From the NCBI RefSeq assembly GCF_040049215.1, contig NZ_JBDZDN010000004.1, positions 1 to 64,000 on the forward strand: a stretch of 64,000 nt of DNA, in the 5' to 3' direction. The position numbers were made by a program, and so were the translations under genes. Shown here one piece after another: positions 25,991-34,002 of this stretch. Every line of letters begins with the position of its first letter. The stretch's first letter is position 1. The stretch is from Mesorhizobium_K sp040049215. GTDB taxonomy: Bacteria; Pseudomonadota; Alphaproteobacteria; Rhizobiales; Rhizobiaceae. The notes under the pieces were generated by a model that saw only the letters and a list, made by a program, of their open reading frames with translations, searched no databases and was not told the DNA's origin.

Positions 25991-26002
25991 AACATAAATG
26001 TT
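25991..26002. promoter_or_regulatory. Candidate operator in the importer/catabolic divergent region
   Basis: AACATAAATGTT is an inverted repeat (AACAT, 2-bp spacer, ATGTT) set between two TTGCAA words (25986-25991 and 26008-26013). It lies between the binding-protein gene and the TIM-barrel gene and resembles DeoR/GlpR-type sites. The DeoR gene at 30353 is the obvious candidate to bind it, but this is inferred. Confidence 0.4.
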
Positions 26003-26107
26003 GTAGCTTGCAACTTTTCGCTCGTCGATGTTATGTGGCTCGGCAGGCGAAAATTCGGAGACCGGCCATCCGCTGCGACTCCCGGTCTTGCCAAGCGAGG
26101 ACATCCG

Positions 26108-26785
26108 ATGGATTTCATCTTCATGCTGACTCGCGACGACCGCACGGTCGAGGACTGCCTCGAACTGATCGACCTGATCCGGCCCGTCGGGCTGAAGCAT
26201 GTCGGATTCAAGGATGTGGGAGTATCGCCCGAGGTGCTGAAGGCATTGACAAGGGCAATTCACGCCTCAGGCGCCACCTCGTACATGGAAGTCGTCTCGA
26301 CTTCGCCGGAGGCTTGTCTTGCCTCGGCTCGCGTAGCGCGCGATTTAGGCGTCGACCGGCTGCTCGGCGGCACCCAGGTGGACGAGATCATAAACATTCT
26401 CGCCGGCAGCGGCACCGAATACTACCCCTTCCCCGGCACGCCGGTCGGCCATCCGACAAAACTCGGCGGCACGCCGGCCGAGGTCGAGGCGCAGTGCAAG
26501 AACTTCGTCGCCAAGGGCTGCGCCGGTTGCGACATCCTTGCCTATCGGGCAACCGATTCCGACCCGATCGATCTCGTAAAGGCCTCAAGGCGCGGGCTCG
26601 GGCCGGACAAATACCTCATCGTCGCCGGTGCGGTAACTTCCTCCGAGCGCATCAGGGCCGTCGAGGCCGCGGGCGCCGACGCCTTCACCATCGGTACGGC
26701 CGTTTTCAACGGTTCCTACTCGCCGACCAAGGGCTCGATCCTCTCGCAGCTCCGGGATGTGCTTGCCGATTGTGAGATGGCCTAG
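26108..26785 (+). CDS. TIM-barrel (HisA/NanE-like) protein of unknown specificity
   Basis: A 225-residue (beta/alpha)8-type protein. Strand-end segments include MDFIFMLTRDD, KHVGFKDVG, TSYMEVVSTS, DRLLGGTQVD, LIVAGAVTSSERI and DAFTIGTAVF; the last two form a phosphate-binding-like Gly loop as in ThiG, HisA or NanE. The start is ATG 26108 with GAGG upstream. It opens the plus-strand operon and is followed 3 bp later by the FGGY kinase, so it probably isomerises, epimerises or cleaves a phosphorylated intermediate. I do not recognise the exact family. Confidence 0.72.
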   Translation: MDFIFMLTRDDRTVEDCLELIDLIRPVGLKHVGFKDVGVSPEVLKALTRAIHASGATSYMEVVSTSPEACLASARVARDLGVDRLLGGTQVDEIINILAGSGTEYYPFPGTPVGHPTKLGGTPAEVEAQCKNFVAKGCAGCDILAYRATDSDPIDLVKASRRGLGPDKYLIVAGAVTSSERIRAVEAAGADAFTIGTAVFNGSYSPTKGSILSQLRDVLADCEMA

Positions 26786-26788
26786 TCC

Positions 26789-28246
26789 ATGCCGGTCATC
26801 GGCATCGACATCGGCACGCAGAGCCTGAAGGCGGTTGTCGTGGATTCCGATCTCGTCCTGCGTGGCGAGGCAAGCGTGCCTTACCAGCCGTACTTTCCCG
26901 CGCCGGGCTGGGCCGAACAGGACCCCGCCCTGTGGCTCAGGGCGCTGAAACCAGCAATTGCCGGCGCAATAGCCGCGAGCGGCCTGGCGCCGGCCGACAT
27001 CAAGGGTATCGCGGTATCCGGGCAACTCGACGGCTGCGTGCCCGTCGGCACTGACGGCAACGCGCTGGCGCCATGCGTCATCTGGATGGATCGCCGCGCC
27101 GTGACCGAGGTTGTTGGCATCGATCCGGACATGATCCGCGAGCGCACGGGCCTGGTCCTCGACGCAACGCACATGGCGGCCAAGATCCGCTGGATGCGCA
27201 GGCATGTGGTCGAGGCACAAAAGGCCGCGATCTGGCATCAGCCGGTCTCCTTCGTCGTTGCGGCGCTCTGTGGCCGCTCCGTCATGGATCATGCGCTCGC
27301 TTCCACCACCATGCTCTACGGGCTCGATGAGCGAGCATACGCTGACGACCTGCTCGCCCTGTTCGATATCGACCGCGGCAGTCTTCCCGAAATCGGCGAT
27401 GCGACGGCAACCGCCGGCACGCTCGGCAGGGCGGGCGCAGACCTTACCGGCCTGCCCGCCGGTACGCCGGTCGCCGTCGGCACGGGCGACGATTTCGCCA
27501 ACCCGATCGGCGCAGGCATCGTCGCTCCCGGCACGGTGGCGTGCAGCCTCGGCACCGCGGAAGTCGTCGGCGCCGTCAGCGATAGCTTGCGCATCGACGA
27601 GCAAAGCCTAGTGGAAACGCATGGCTTCCTCGGCAATCGTTTCCTAGTCAGCAATCCGGGCTGGCTGTCCGGCGGAGCGGTGACGTGGTTCCTCTCCACC
27701 TTCGGCGTCTCCACGCCGGGGGAACTCTCCGCGCTCGCGGGCCAGGTGCCGGCCGGTTGCGACGGCCTGACCTTCCTGCCGGCGCTTTCCGGCGCGATGG
27801 CGCCGCGCTGGGAACCAGGCGCGCGGGGCGCTTTCTATGGGCTGACAGCCGCCCACGGCAAGGCCGCCTGCGCTCGCGCGCTGCTTGAAGGCTGCGCCTT
27901 CGCGATGCGCGATGTCGTCGACCGAATGCAGGCTATGGACATCGACACTGGCCGAATCAGGCTCTGCGGCGGCGGGGCAAGAAGCCGCGTCTGGGCGCAG
28001 ATGCGCGCCGACCTCTGCCAGCGCCCGGTGGAGATCGCGAAGGTAACCGACGCCTCGCCGCTTGGCGCGGCGCTTCTCGCCTGCGTCGCCGCACGGGCCG
28101 CCGATTCGATCGACGAGGCTGTGAGCCGCATGCCGCTCCGGGTCACGGCGATCGATCCTGATCCGGCGAAGGCGGAGAAATACGAAACCGCCTATCGCCG
28201 TTACCGCACCCTGTTCGACGCGCTCGTCCCCCTCTACGCAGGCTGA
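26789..28246 (+). CDS. FGGY-family carbohydrate kinase (xylulokinase-like)
   Basis: A 485-residue two-domain sugar kinase. The N-terminal phosphate-binding motif is GIDIGTQSLKAVVVD. The FGGY C-terminal domain has LCGGGARSRVWAQMRADLCQRPVE and DASPLGAALLA. Length and motifs fit xylulokinase, ribulokinase or erythritol-kinase relatives. The position behind a CUT1 importer and ahead of a glycerol-1-phosphate dehydrogenase-like gene suggests phosphorylation of a polyol or ketose in the cytoplasm; the exact substrate is unknown. Confidence 0.92.
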   Translation: MPVIGIDIGTQSLKAVVVDSDLVLRGEASVPYQPYFPAPGWAEQDPALWLRALKPAIAGAIAASGLAPADIKGIAVSGQLDGCVPVGTDGNALAPCVIWMDRRAVTEVVGIDPDMIRERTGLVLDATHMAAKIRWMRRHVVEAQKAAIWHQPVSFVVAALCGRSVMDHALASTTMLYGLDERAYADDLLALFDIDRGSLPEIGDATATAGTLGRAGADLTGLPAGTPVAVGTGDDFANPIGAGIVAPGTVACSLGTAEVVGAVSDSLRIDEQSLVETHGFLGNRFLVSNPGWLSGGAVTWFLSTFGVSTPGELSALAGQVPAGCDGLTFLPALSGAMAPRWEPGARGAFYGLTAAHGKAACARALLEGCAFAMRDVVDRMQAMDIDTGRIRLCGGGARSRVWAQMRADLCQRPVEIAKVTDASPLGAALLACVAARAADSIDEAVSRMPLRVTAIDPDPAKAEKYETAYRRYRTLFDALVPLYAG

Positions 28247-28259
28247 CCGGAGCCAAACC

Positions 28260-29552
28260 ATGTCAAAGGAAATGCTCGACAATCTGCTTGCGGGAAAGGT
28301 GCGCGATCCGGATGGCGGCGGGATGCTCGTCCCACCTTTGAAAGACATCGTTGTTGCGCGCCGTCTCGGCGAAGGGGCGGCTTCGCTGGTCGCGCGACTG
28401 TCCTTCGGCAAATCGCTCGCCATCATCATGGACCCGGACACGCGCGCAGCGCTGGGCGCAAAGGTAGCCGTTGCGCTTGCAGCTGCCTTCGCGGTCGAGG
28501 AGGTCGTGTTGCCGCGCCACCCGCATCCGGACATGGATGCGGTGAATGGCGTGATCGCGCGGACCACGAGTGCGGACGCACTCGTCGCGGTCGGCTCCGG
28601 CTCCATCAACGACATCACCAAATACGCGGCGCACCTGACCGGCAGGCCCTTCGCGGTCTTCGGCACAGCGCCGTCGATGAACGGCTACACGTCCATCTCC
28701 GCGGCGATTACGGAGAGCGGGCTGAAGAAATCGCTACCGGCGACGTTGCCCAAAGGCGTCTTCCTCGACCTCGACGTCATGGCGGCGGCGCCACGGCGGC
28801 TGATCGCGTCCGGGTTCGGCGATTCTCTGGCGCGCGCCACAGCGCAGACCGACTGGCTGATGGCGCATCTCCTGCTCGGCAAGCCGTACCGCGAGACGCC
28901 GTTCATGTTGCTTGCAGACGACGAGGACGCGATGATCTCATCTGCGGCGGCGCTCAGAGCCGGCGACGTGGCGGCCGTCGAGCTCCTGGTGCGCACGCTT
29001 GTCATGTCGGGGCTGGGCATGACGCTTTGCGGCGGTTCCTATCCTGCAAGTCAGGGCGAGCATCTCATTGCCCACTACATCGACATGCGCGGGCAGAACC
29101 TGCCGCAGGCCTATCATGGCGAGCATATCTCGGTGACGACGCTCACCATGGCGCGGCTGCAGGAGCGCATGCTGGCAATGCCGGTGCTGCAACTCGCGCC
29201 GACAAGGGACACCGAAGCGTCGATGATCGAGACATTCGGACCTGAAGTCGGTCGCGCATGCTGGGCGGTTTTCCGGCCCAAAGTCTTCGACAAGGGCGCG
29301 ACCGATCAGCTGAATAGGAAGCTCGCACAGGAATGGCCCGAAATGCGAGGACGATTGCGCTCCGTTGCGCGACCCGAGGCGCAACTGAGTGATGCTCTGC
29401 TTGCCGTCGGCGCACCGACGGCGCCTGAGGATGTTGGACTGCCCCTGCCCTTCTACCGCGAAGCGGTTTCCAACGCGCGGTTGATCCGCGACCGCTTCAC
29501 GATGCTTGACCTCGCCGCCATGTCTGCGAAGCCCATTGAGGCCGGCATCTGA
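28260..29552 (+). CDS. sn-glycerol-1-phosphate dehydrogenase family (AraM/EgsA-like)
   Basis: A 430-residue NAD(P)- and metal-dependent dehydrogenase. The nucleotide-binding segment is VAVGSGSINDITKYAAH, followed by TAPSMNGYTSISAA. Metal-ligand regions are GFGDSLARA, GEHLIAHYID and YHGEHISVTT. It is closely packed with the FGGY kinase (13 bp) and overlaps the HAD gene by 1 bp. In this operon it probably oxidises a sugar- or polyol-phosphate made by the kinase and does not make archaeal-type lipid; that is inference from context. Confidence 0.88.
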   Translation: MSKEMLDNLLAGKVRDPDGGGMLVPPLKDIVVARRLGEGAASLVARLSFGKSLAIIMDPDTRAALGAKVAVALAAAFAVEEVVLPRHPHPDMDAVNGVIARTTSADALVAVGSGSINDITKYAAHLTGRPFAVFGTAPSMNGYTSISAAITESGLKKSLPATLPKGVFLDLDVMAAAPRRLIASGFGDSLARATAQTDWLMAHLLLGKPYRETPFMLLADDEDAMISSAAALRAGDVAAVELLVRTLVMSGLGMTLCGGSYPASQGEHLIAHYIDMRGQNLPQAYHGEHISVTTLTMARLQERMLAMPVLQLAPTRDTEASMIETFGPEVGRACWAVFRPKVFDKGATDQLNRKLAQEWPEMRGRLRSVARPEAQLSDALLAVGAPTAPEDVGLPLPFYREAVSNARLIRDRFTMLDLAAMSAKPIEAGI

Positions 29553-30352
29553 TGCTGCGGCCTTTGGAAGAAATGCCGGCCGAGGTCCGCCGCAACATTG
29601 CCGTCGTGCTCACCGACATAGACGACACGCTGACCGACCGCGGCCGGCTGCCCGCCAAGGCATACTCCGCGCTGGAGCGGCTGAAGCTTGCGGGCTTCAT
29701 CGTCGCGCCGATCACCGGCCGGCCGGCCGGCTGGTGCGATCTCATCGCGCGGCAATGGCCGGTCGACGGCGTTGTCGGCGAGAACGGCGCGTTTTATTTC
29801 CGCCACGATGACCGGAAGCGGCAGCTATCCCGCTATTTCGCAAAAAATGTCCGCGAACGAGCCCGGGACGCCACCCGTCTGGACGCGATTCGCCGCGCGG
29901 TGATTGCCGAAGTTCCGGGCACTGCCGTAGCTGCCGACCAGAATTATCGCGAGGCCGATCTCGCCATCGATTTCTGCGAAGACGTCCCGCCGCTGCCGCG
30001 GTCCGAGGTGCTGAAGATCGTCGCCATTTTTGAACGTTTCGGTGCGACGGCCAAGATTTCCTCGATCCATGTCAACGGCTGGTTCGGCGGCTACGACAAG
30101 CTCTCCACGACGCGCCGCTTCCTGTCGGATTGTTTCTGTATAGACATCGACCGGGACCGGAGCTGCATCCTCTTTGCCGGCGACAGCCCCAACGATTCGC
30201 CGATGTTCGGCTTCTTCCCCAACAGCGTCGGCGTCGCCAACGTGCTCGATTTCAAGGAAGACCTGCCGGCGGCGCCCGCCTATGTTGCAAAGGGTCGCAA
30301 TGCCGACGGATTTGTCGCGCTTGCCGATATTCTGATTGCCGCGAGGAGATAG
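29552..30352 (+). CDS. HAD-superfamily IIB hydrolase
   Basis: A 266-residue phosphatase. Motif I is LTDIDDTLTD, motif II ITGRPAGW, the motif III region includes YDKLS, and motif IV is FAGDSPNDSPMF. There is a C2-type cap between. It overlaps the dehydrogenase gene by one base (TGATG). It may remove phosphate from a dead-end or pathway sugar phosphate. Specificity cannot be read; phosphomannomutase- and sucrose-phosphatase-like members share these motifs. Confidence 0.9.
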   Translation: MLRPLEEMPAEVRRNIAVVLTDIDDTLTDRGRLPAKAYSALERLKLAGFIVAPITGRPAGWCDLIARQWPVDGVVGENGAFYFRHDDRKRQLSRYFAKNVRERARDATRLDAIRRAVIAEVPGTAVAADQNYREADLAIDFCEDVPPLPRSEVLKIVAIFERFGATAKISSIHVNGWFGGYDKLSTTRRFLSDCFCIDIDRDRSCILFAGDSPNDSPMFGFFPNSVGVANVLDFKEDLPAAPAYVAKGRNADGFVALADILIAARR

Positions 30353-31138
30353 ATGGATACCGGCAAGCTCACCAAGAAGGAACGCCACGAGCTCATTCTC
30401 TCCGAGGTGCGCAAGTCCGCCGCGATCCGCATCTCGAAACTCGCCAAGCGCATCGGCGTCGCCGGCGAGACGATAAGGCGCGACCTGATCGAGCTCGGCG
30501 ACGCCGGCCTGATAAACCGCACCTATGGCGGCGCGACGATCTCATTGGTCACTTCCGAGCCGGTGATCTCCGAGCGCGGGCTGACGCTGGTCGAGGAGCG
30601 CGCGCGCATCGGCAAGGGCGCGGCCGGCCTGATCGAAAACAGACAGGTGGTGATGATCGACGGTGGCTCCACCACCTACGAAGTGGCGCGCAACCTCGCG
30701 CAGCTGAAGCGCGACCTCGTCATCATCACCAACTCCACGGGCGTCGCCGCTGTCGCCGGCGGCAACCCGACATTCCGGGTGATCCTCTGCCCCGGGACCT
30801 ACGACAATCGCGAGGGCAGCGTTCTTGGCGAGGATACCGTTGAGTTCATAGGCCGCTACAATGCGGATGCCGCGATCATCGGAGCTTCCGGCGTCACCGG
30901 GGACGGCCCGAACGACATGATCTCCGGCGCGGCTGCGGTGAAGCGCGCCATGATCAGCCGTTCGCTGTCGATCATCCTTGTCGTCACCCATGATAAGTTC
31001 GGCCGCGCCAGCCTTGAGCGCGTCTGCCGTCTCACCCAGATTTCCGACATCGTTACCGACCGGCAGGTCTCATCCGAATTTCGCGCCGCGGTGGAAGTCT
31101 CCGGGTCCGAACTGCATGTGTTCGAGGAGCGGGAATAG
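30353..31138 (+). CDS. DeoR/GlpR-family transcriptional regulator
   Basis: A 261-residue regulator. The N-terminal DeoR HTH reads RISKLAKRIGVAGETIRRDL, and the C-terminal DeoRC sugar-phosphate sensor domain contains VVMIDGGSTTYEVARNL and AAIIGASGVTGDGPNDM. It directly follows the HAD gene stop, with GAGGAG upstream, and is the last gene of this operon. It probably responds to a phosphorylated intermediate and controls the divergent importer and its own operon. Confidence 0.93.
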   Translation: MDTGKLTKKERHELILSEVRKSAAIRISKLAKRIGVAGETIRRDLIELGDAGLINRTYGGATISLVTSEPVISERGLTLVEERARIGKGAAGLIENRQVVMIDGGSTTYEVARNLAQLKRDLVIITNSTGVAAVAGGNPTFRVILCPGTYDNREGSVLGEDTVEFIGRYNADAAIIGASGVTGDGPNDMISGAAAVKRAMISRSLSIILVVTHDKFGRASLERVCRLTQISDIVTDRQVSSEFRAAVEVSGSELHVFEERE

Positions 31139-31193
31139 CCGTCTGAAAATCCACAATCGTGCGCAGGCGCGTGACATGAGCGGTGGGATGCGA

Positions 31194-31220
31194 TAACTGG
31201 ACTACTTAACAGTCCAGTTA
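31194..31220. promoter_or_regulatory. 27-bp perfect palindrome, probable GntR/FCD operator
   Basis: The arms are TAACTGGACT and AGTCCAGTTA, a perfect 10-bp inverted repeat around a 7-bp AT-rich spacer (ACTTAAC). It lies 12 bp before the ATG of the GntR-family gene, where binding would block expression. The TGG...CCA halves fit FadR-like operators. It probably autoregulates the GntR-otnK-otnC operon. Confidence 0.72.
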
Positions 31221-31232
31221 GCGGTGAAATGA

Positions 31233-32009
31233 ATGATGGTCCCACTCTCGCCGCTGCACGAAGCGATCCACAAACAGACGGCGAAGCAGATGATTCGCGA
31301 CAAGATCGTCTCTCTGATCGCGTCCGGCATTCTGCAAGTCGGCGACGAGTTGCCTAGCGAACGTGAGCTTGCGACGATGTTGATGGTCAGTCGCGAGACC
31401 GTGCGGGGCGCCGTGCAGCGGCTGGCGGGCGAAGGCATCGTCCAGGTCTCGCAGGGCGCGCGTACCCGCATCACCAACGTCGATGTCGATGTCGGCACGC
31501 AGCGCATCGGCGTCACCAATCCGACCTCGATCAACGGCTATTCGCTGAATGAGGTTCATGCGGCCAGACTGCTTGTCGAAACATCGGTCGTGGCCGAAGC
31601 GGCGCGCAATCTCAGCACCGAGGACATCGGAAGGCTCGACGATTCGATCGTCGCCCAAGAGGCGGCCTGCGACGATCCTGTCCGCTTTCTGATTTGTGAT
31701 CGGGAGTTCCACCTGACAATCTACTACGCATCCAACAACCGGTTGCTCGCCGACTTCGTGGTCGACCTCTACACCTACATGCTCGACCATCGCCGCATCG
31801 CCATGGGCGGGCCGGGCGCGATCCAAAAAAGCCTGGAGGACCACCGCCTCATCGTCGATGCGCTGAAGATGCGCAACCCGGAGGCCGTATCGGCGGCTTT
31901 TGCAAATCACATACTGCGCATCCACGACACGAGCCGCGCCGTCGATGCTGCCGGAGACACCTTCAGCCTGCACGTCGAAAGCGAGCTCGGCAACGCCCTG
32001 CACGCGTAG
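31233..32009 (+). CDS. FadR/GntR-family regulator with FCD domain
   Basis: A 258-residue regulator. The winged helix (about 12-80) includes VGDELPSERELATMLMVSRE and the wing GIVQVSQGARTRI. An FCD effector domain follows, with metal-ligand-like residues in the segments LICDREFHLTIYYAS and KSLEDHRLIVDAL. It is followed 19 bp later by otnK, so it is likely the local regulator of tetronate use, with a sugar acid as ligand. Two ATGs (31233 and 31236) are possible starts. Confidence 0.93.
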   Translation: MMVPLSPLHEAIHKQTAKQMIRDKIVSLIASGILQVGDELPSERELATMLMVSRETVRGAVQRLAGEGIVQVSQGARTRITNVDVDVGTQRIGVTNPTSINGYSLNEVHAARLLVETSVVAEAARNLSTEDIGRLDDSIVAQEAACDDPVRFLICDREFHLTIYYASNNRLLADFVVDLYTYMLDHRRIAMGGPGAIQKSLEDHRLIVDALKMRNPEAVSAAFANHILRIHDTSRAVDAAGDTFSLHVESELGNALHA

Positions 32010-32028
32010 ACCAACCAGAGACGACCGT

Positions 32029-33285
32029 ATGCTTCTTGGTGCGATAGCCGACGATTTCACCGGCGCCAGCGACCTCGCCAACACGCTCGCTAAGGGCGGC
32101 ATGGCGACGACGCAGTTCGTCGGCGTTCCAGCGACCGAAGCTGCCGCCGGCTGCGAGGCGGGAGTGGTCGCGCTGAAGACCCGTTCCATCGCACCTGAAG
32201 ACGCGGTCACGCAGTCGCTGGAGGCCGCCGACTGGCTAAAGGCGCAGGGTTGCGAGCAGTTCCTGTTCAAATATTGCTCGACCTTCGATTCGACGCCGCA
32301 GGGCAATATCGGACCCGTGGCGGAAGCCCTGCTCGACCGGCTCGGCGCGGATCTCGCCGTCATCTGTCCGGTCTTTCCGGCGACCGGCCGGCGGCTGTTC
32401 ATGGGCCACCTCTTCGTCGGCGAAAAACTGCTGTCGGAATCAGGCATGGAGAAACATCCGCTGACCCCGATGACCGACCCGAACATCCGCCGCTGGCTGC
32501 GCCTGCAGACCAGAGGCGAGGTCGGGTTGATCACCCTGGATACCGTTCGCGCCGGACCTGCGGCCCTGACCGAGGCCTTCGAGGCCGAGCGCAAGAAGGG
32601 CGTGCGCCTCGTCGTAACCGACGCGGTCGCCGACAGCGACCTGATGACCCTCGGCGTGGCAATCACTGGCCACAGGCTGGTGACCGGTGGCTCGGGCATC
32701 GCGCTCGGCCTGCCGCAAAATTTCCGCCGCGCCGGCAAGCTTGTGGGCAAATCCAATGCGAAGGCCGCCGCCAAAGGCCCGGCCGTGGTGCTCTGCGGCT
32801 CCTGCTCGACTGCCTCGCAGCGGCAGGTCGCGGCATATCTGAAGGCGCATCCGGGGCTGGCGCTCGATCCAGCGAAGCTCATGGATGGCTCGATGAGCGT
32901 GGACAAGGCGGCGGCATGGGTCGCCGCGCAGGACGGCGCGGCGCCGATCGTGTATTCGACCGCCGATCCCGTTTCCGTCGCGGGCGCGCAGCAGAGTTTC
33001 GGCCGCGAGGAGATCGCCGCCAAGGTCGAACATTTCTTCGCCGGCCTCGTGCGCCGGCTGGTGGATAGCGGCGTGCGCCGCGTCGTGGTCGGCGGCGGCG
33101 AGACCTCCGGCGCGGTCGTCGAGGCGCTCGGGATCACGAACATGAGCATCGGCGAGGAGATCGACCCCGGCGTGCCGGTTCTGGTCGCCGAACGCAACGG
33201 CCCGCTGGGTCTGGCGCTGAAGAGCGGCAATTTCGGCGCCGACGATTTTTTTGAGAAGGCGGTGGAACGGATCGGTACGGCATGA
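32029..33285 (+). CDS. otnK: 3-oxo-tetronate kinase
   Basis: A 418-residue kinase of the OtnK/DUF1537 family. The N-terminal domain begins MLLGAIADDFTGASDLANTL and has FKYCSTFDSTPQGNIGPVAEA. The C-terminal nucleotide-binding domain includes VLCGSCSTASQRQV and VVGGGETSGAVVEALG. OtnK phosphorylates 3-oxo-tetronates (from threonate or erythronate) at C4. The ATG at 32029 is the family start; an open frame from further upstream overlaps the GntR gene. It overlaps otnC by 4 bp (ATGA), and kinase and decarboxylase are consecutive pathway enzymes. Confidence 0.93.
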   Translation: MLLGAIADDFTGASDLANTLAKGGMATTQFVGVPATEAAAGCEAGVVALKTRSIAPEDAVTQSLEAADWLKAQGCEQFLFKYCSTFDSTPQGNIGPVAEALLDRLGADLAVICPVFPATGRRLFMGHLFVGEKLLSESGMEKHPLTPMTDPNIRRWLRLQTRGEVGLITLDTVRAGPAALTEAFEAERKKGVRLVVTDAVADSDLMTLGVAITGHRLVTGGSGIALGLPQNFRRAGKLVGKSNAKAAAKGPAVVLCGSCSTASQRQVAAYLKAHPGLALDPAKLMDGSMSVDKAAAWVAAQDGAAPIVYSTADPVSVAGAQQSFGREEIAAKVEHFFAGLVRRLVDSGVRRVVVGGGETSGAVVEALGITNMSIGEEIDPGVPVLVAERNGPLGLALKSGNFGADDFFEKAVERIGTA

Positions 33286-33917
33286 GCGAACAGGACATCC
33301 GCAACAACCTCGTGAAATGGGGCAAGTCGCTGTTCGAGCGCGGCCTGACCGCCGGCTCGTCCGGCAACATGTCGGTGAGGCTGGACGACGGCTTCCTGTT
33401 CACGCCGACCAATTCGTGCCTGGGTTTCCTGGATGCCGACCGGCTGTCCAAGCTCGACCTCGCGGGAAAGCATGTTTCGGGCGATGCGCCGACCAAAGAA
33501 CTGCCGTTGCATTTCGGCTTCTACGATCAGCGCCCCGGCTCGCGCGCGGTCGTCCACCTGCACTCCACCTACGCGACGGCGCTCTCCTGCCTGCCCGACG
33601 TCGATCCGAAAGATGCCATCCCGCCGATCACGCCCTATGTGGTCATGCGCGTCGGCCAGGTACCGGTCGTGCCCTACACCCGGCCGGGCTCGGCCGAGGT
33701 CAAGCCGATGATCGATGTGCTGGCCGCGGATCACCCGGCCGTGCTCCTCGAGAACCACGGACCTGTCGTCGCCGGCGCATCGCTTGACGCGGCCGTCTTC
33801 GCCATCGAGGAACTCGAAGAGGCGGCCAAGCTCGCCATCATCCTGCGCGGCATGAAGATTCGGCATCTCGCGCCCGAGGCGATCGCTGACCTGAACCAGC
33901 ACTTCAAGCTGAAATAA
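33282..33917 (+). CDS. otnC: 3-oxo-tetronate 4-phosphate decarboxylase (class II aldolase family)
   Basis: A 211-residue class II aldolase/adducin fold. It shows GLTAGSSGNMSVRL, the zinc-ligand region VVHLHSTYATALSC and the LLENHGPVVAGASL motif. OtnC decarboxylates the OtnK product to dihydroxyacetone phosphate. It follows otnK with a 4-bp overlap. The dehydrogenase that would make the 3-oxo acid (LtnD-like) and an OtnI isomerase are not adjacent. Confidence 0.92.
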   Translation: MSEQDIRNNLVKWGKSLFERGLTAGSSGNMSVRLDDGFLFTPTNSCLGFLDADRLSKLDLAGKHVSGDAPTKELPLHFGFYDQRPGSRAVVHLHSTYATALSCLPDVDPKDAIPPITPYVVMRVGQVPVVPYTRPGSAEVKPMIDVLAADHPAVLLENHGPVVAGASLDAAVFAIEELEEAAKLAIILRGMKIRHLAPEAIADLNQHFKLK

Positions 33918-34002
33918 CGTCGAATTTCGGCCGGTCTATGCCGGCAAATATTTCTCGGCGCGCAATTCGCATGTCTAACTCAGAATGATCGTATTCGGCC
34001 GG

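Noticed and set aside
31218..33902. 894-codon antisense open frame opposite the GntR, otnK and otnC genes
   Set aside because: The plus-strand genes are clear family members. Long antisense frames are expected from strong GC3 bias, as also opposite 106-1785, 5653-4148 and 57944-59600.
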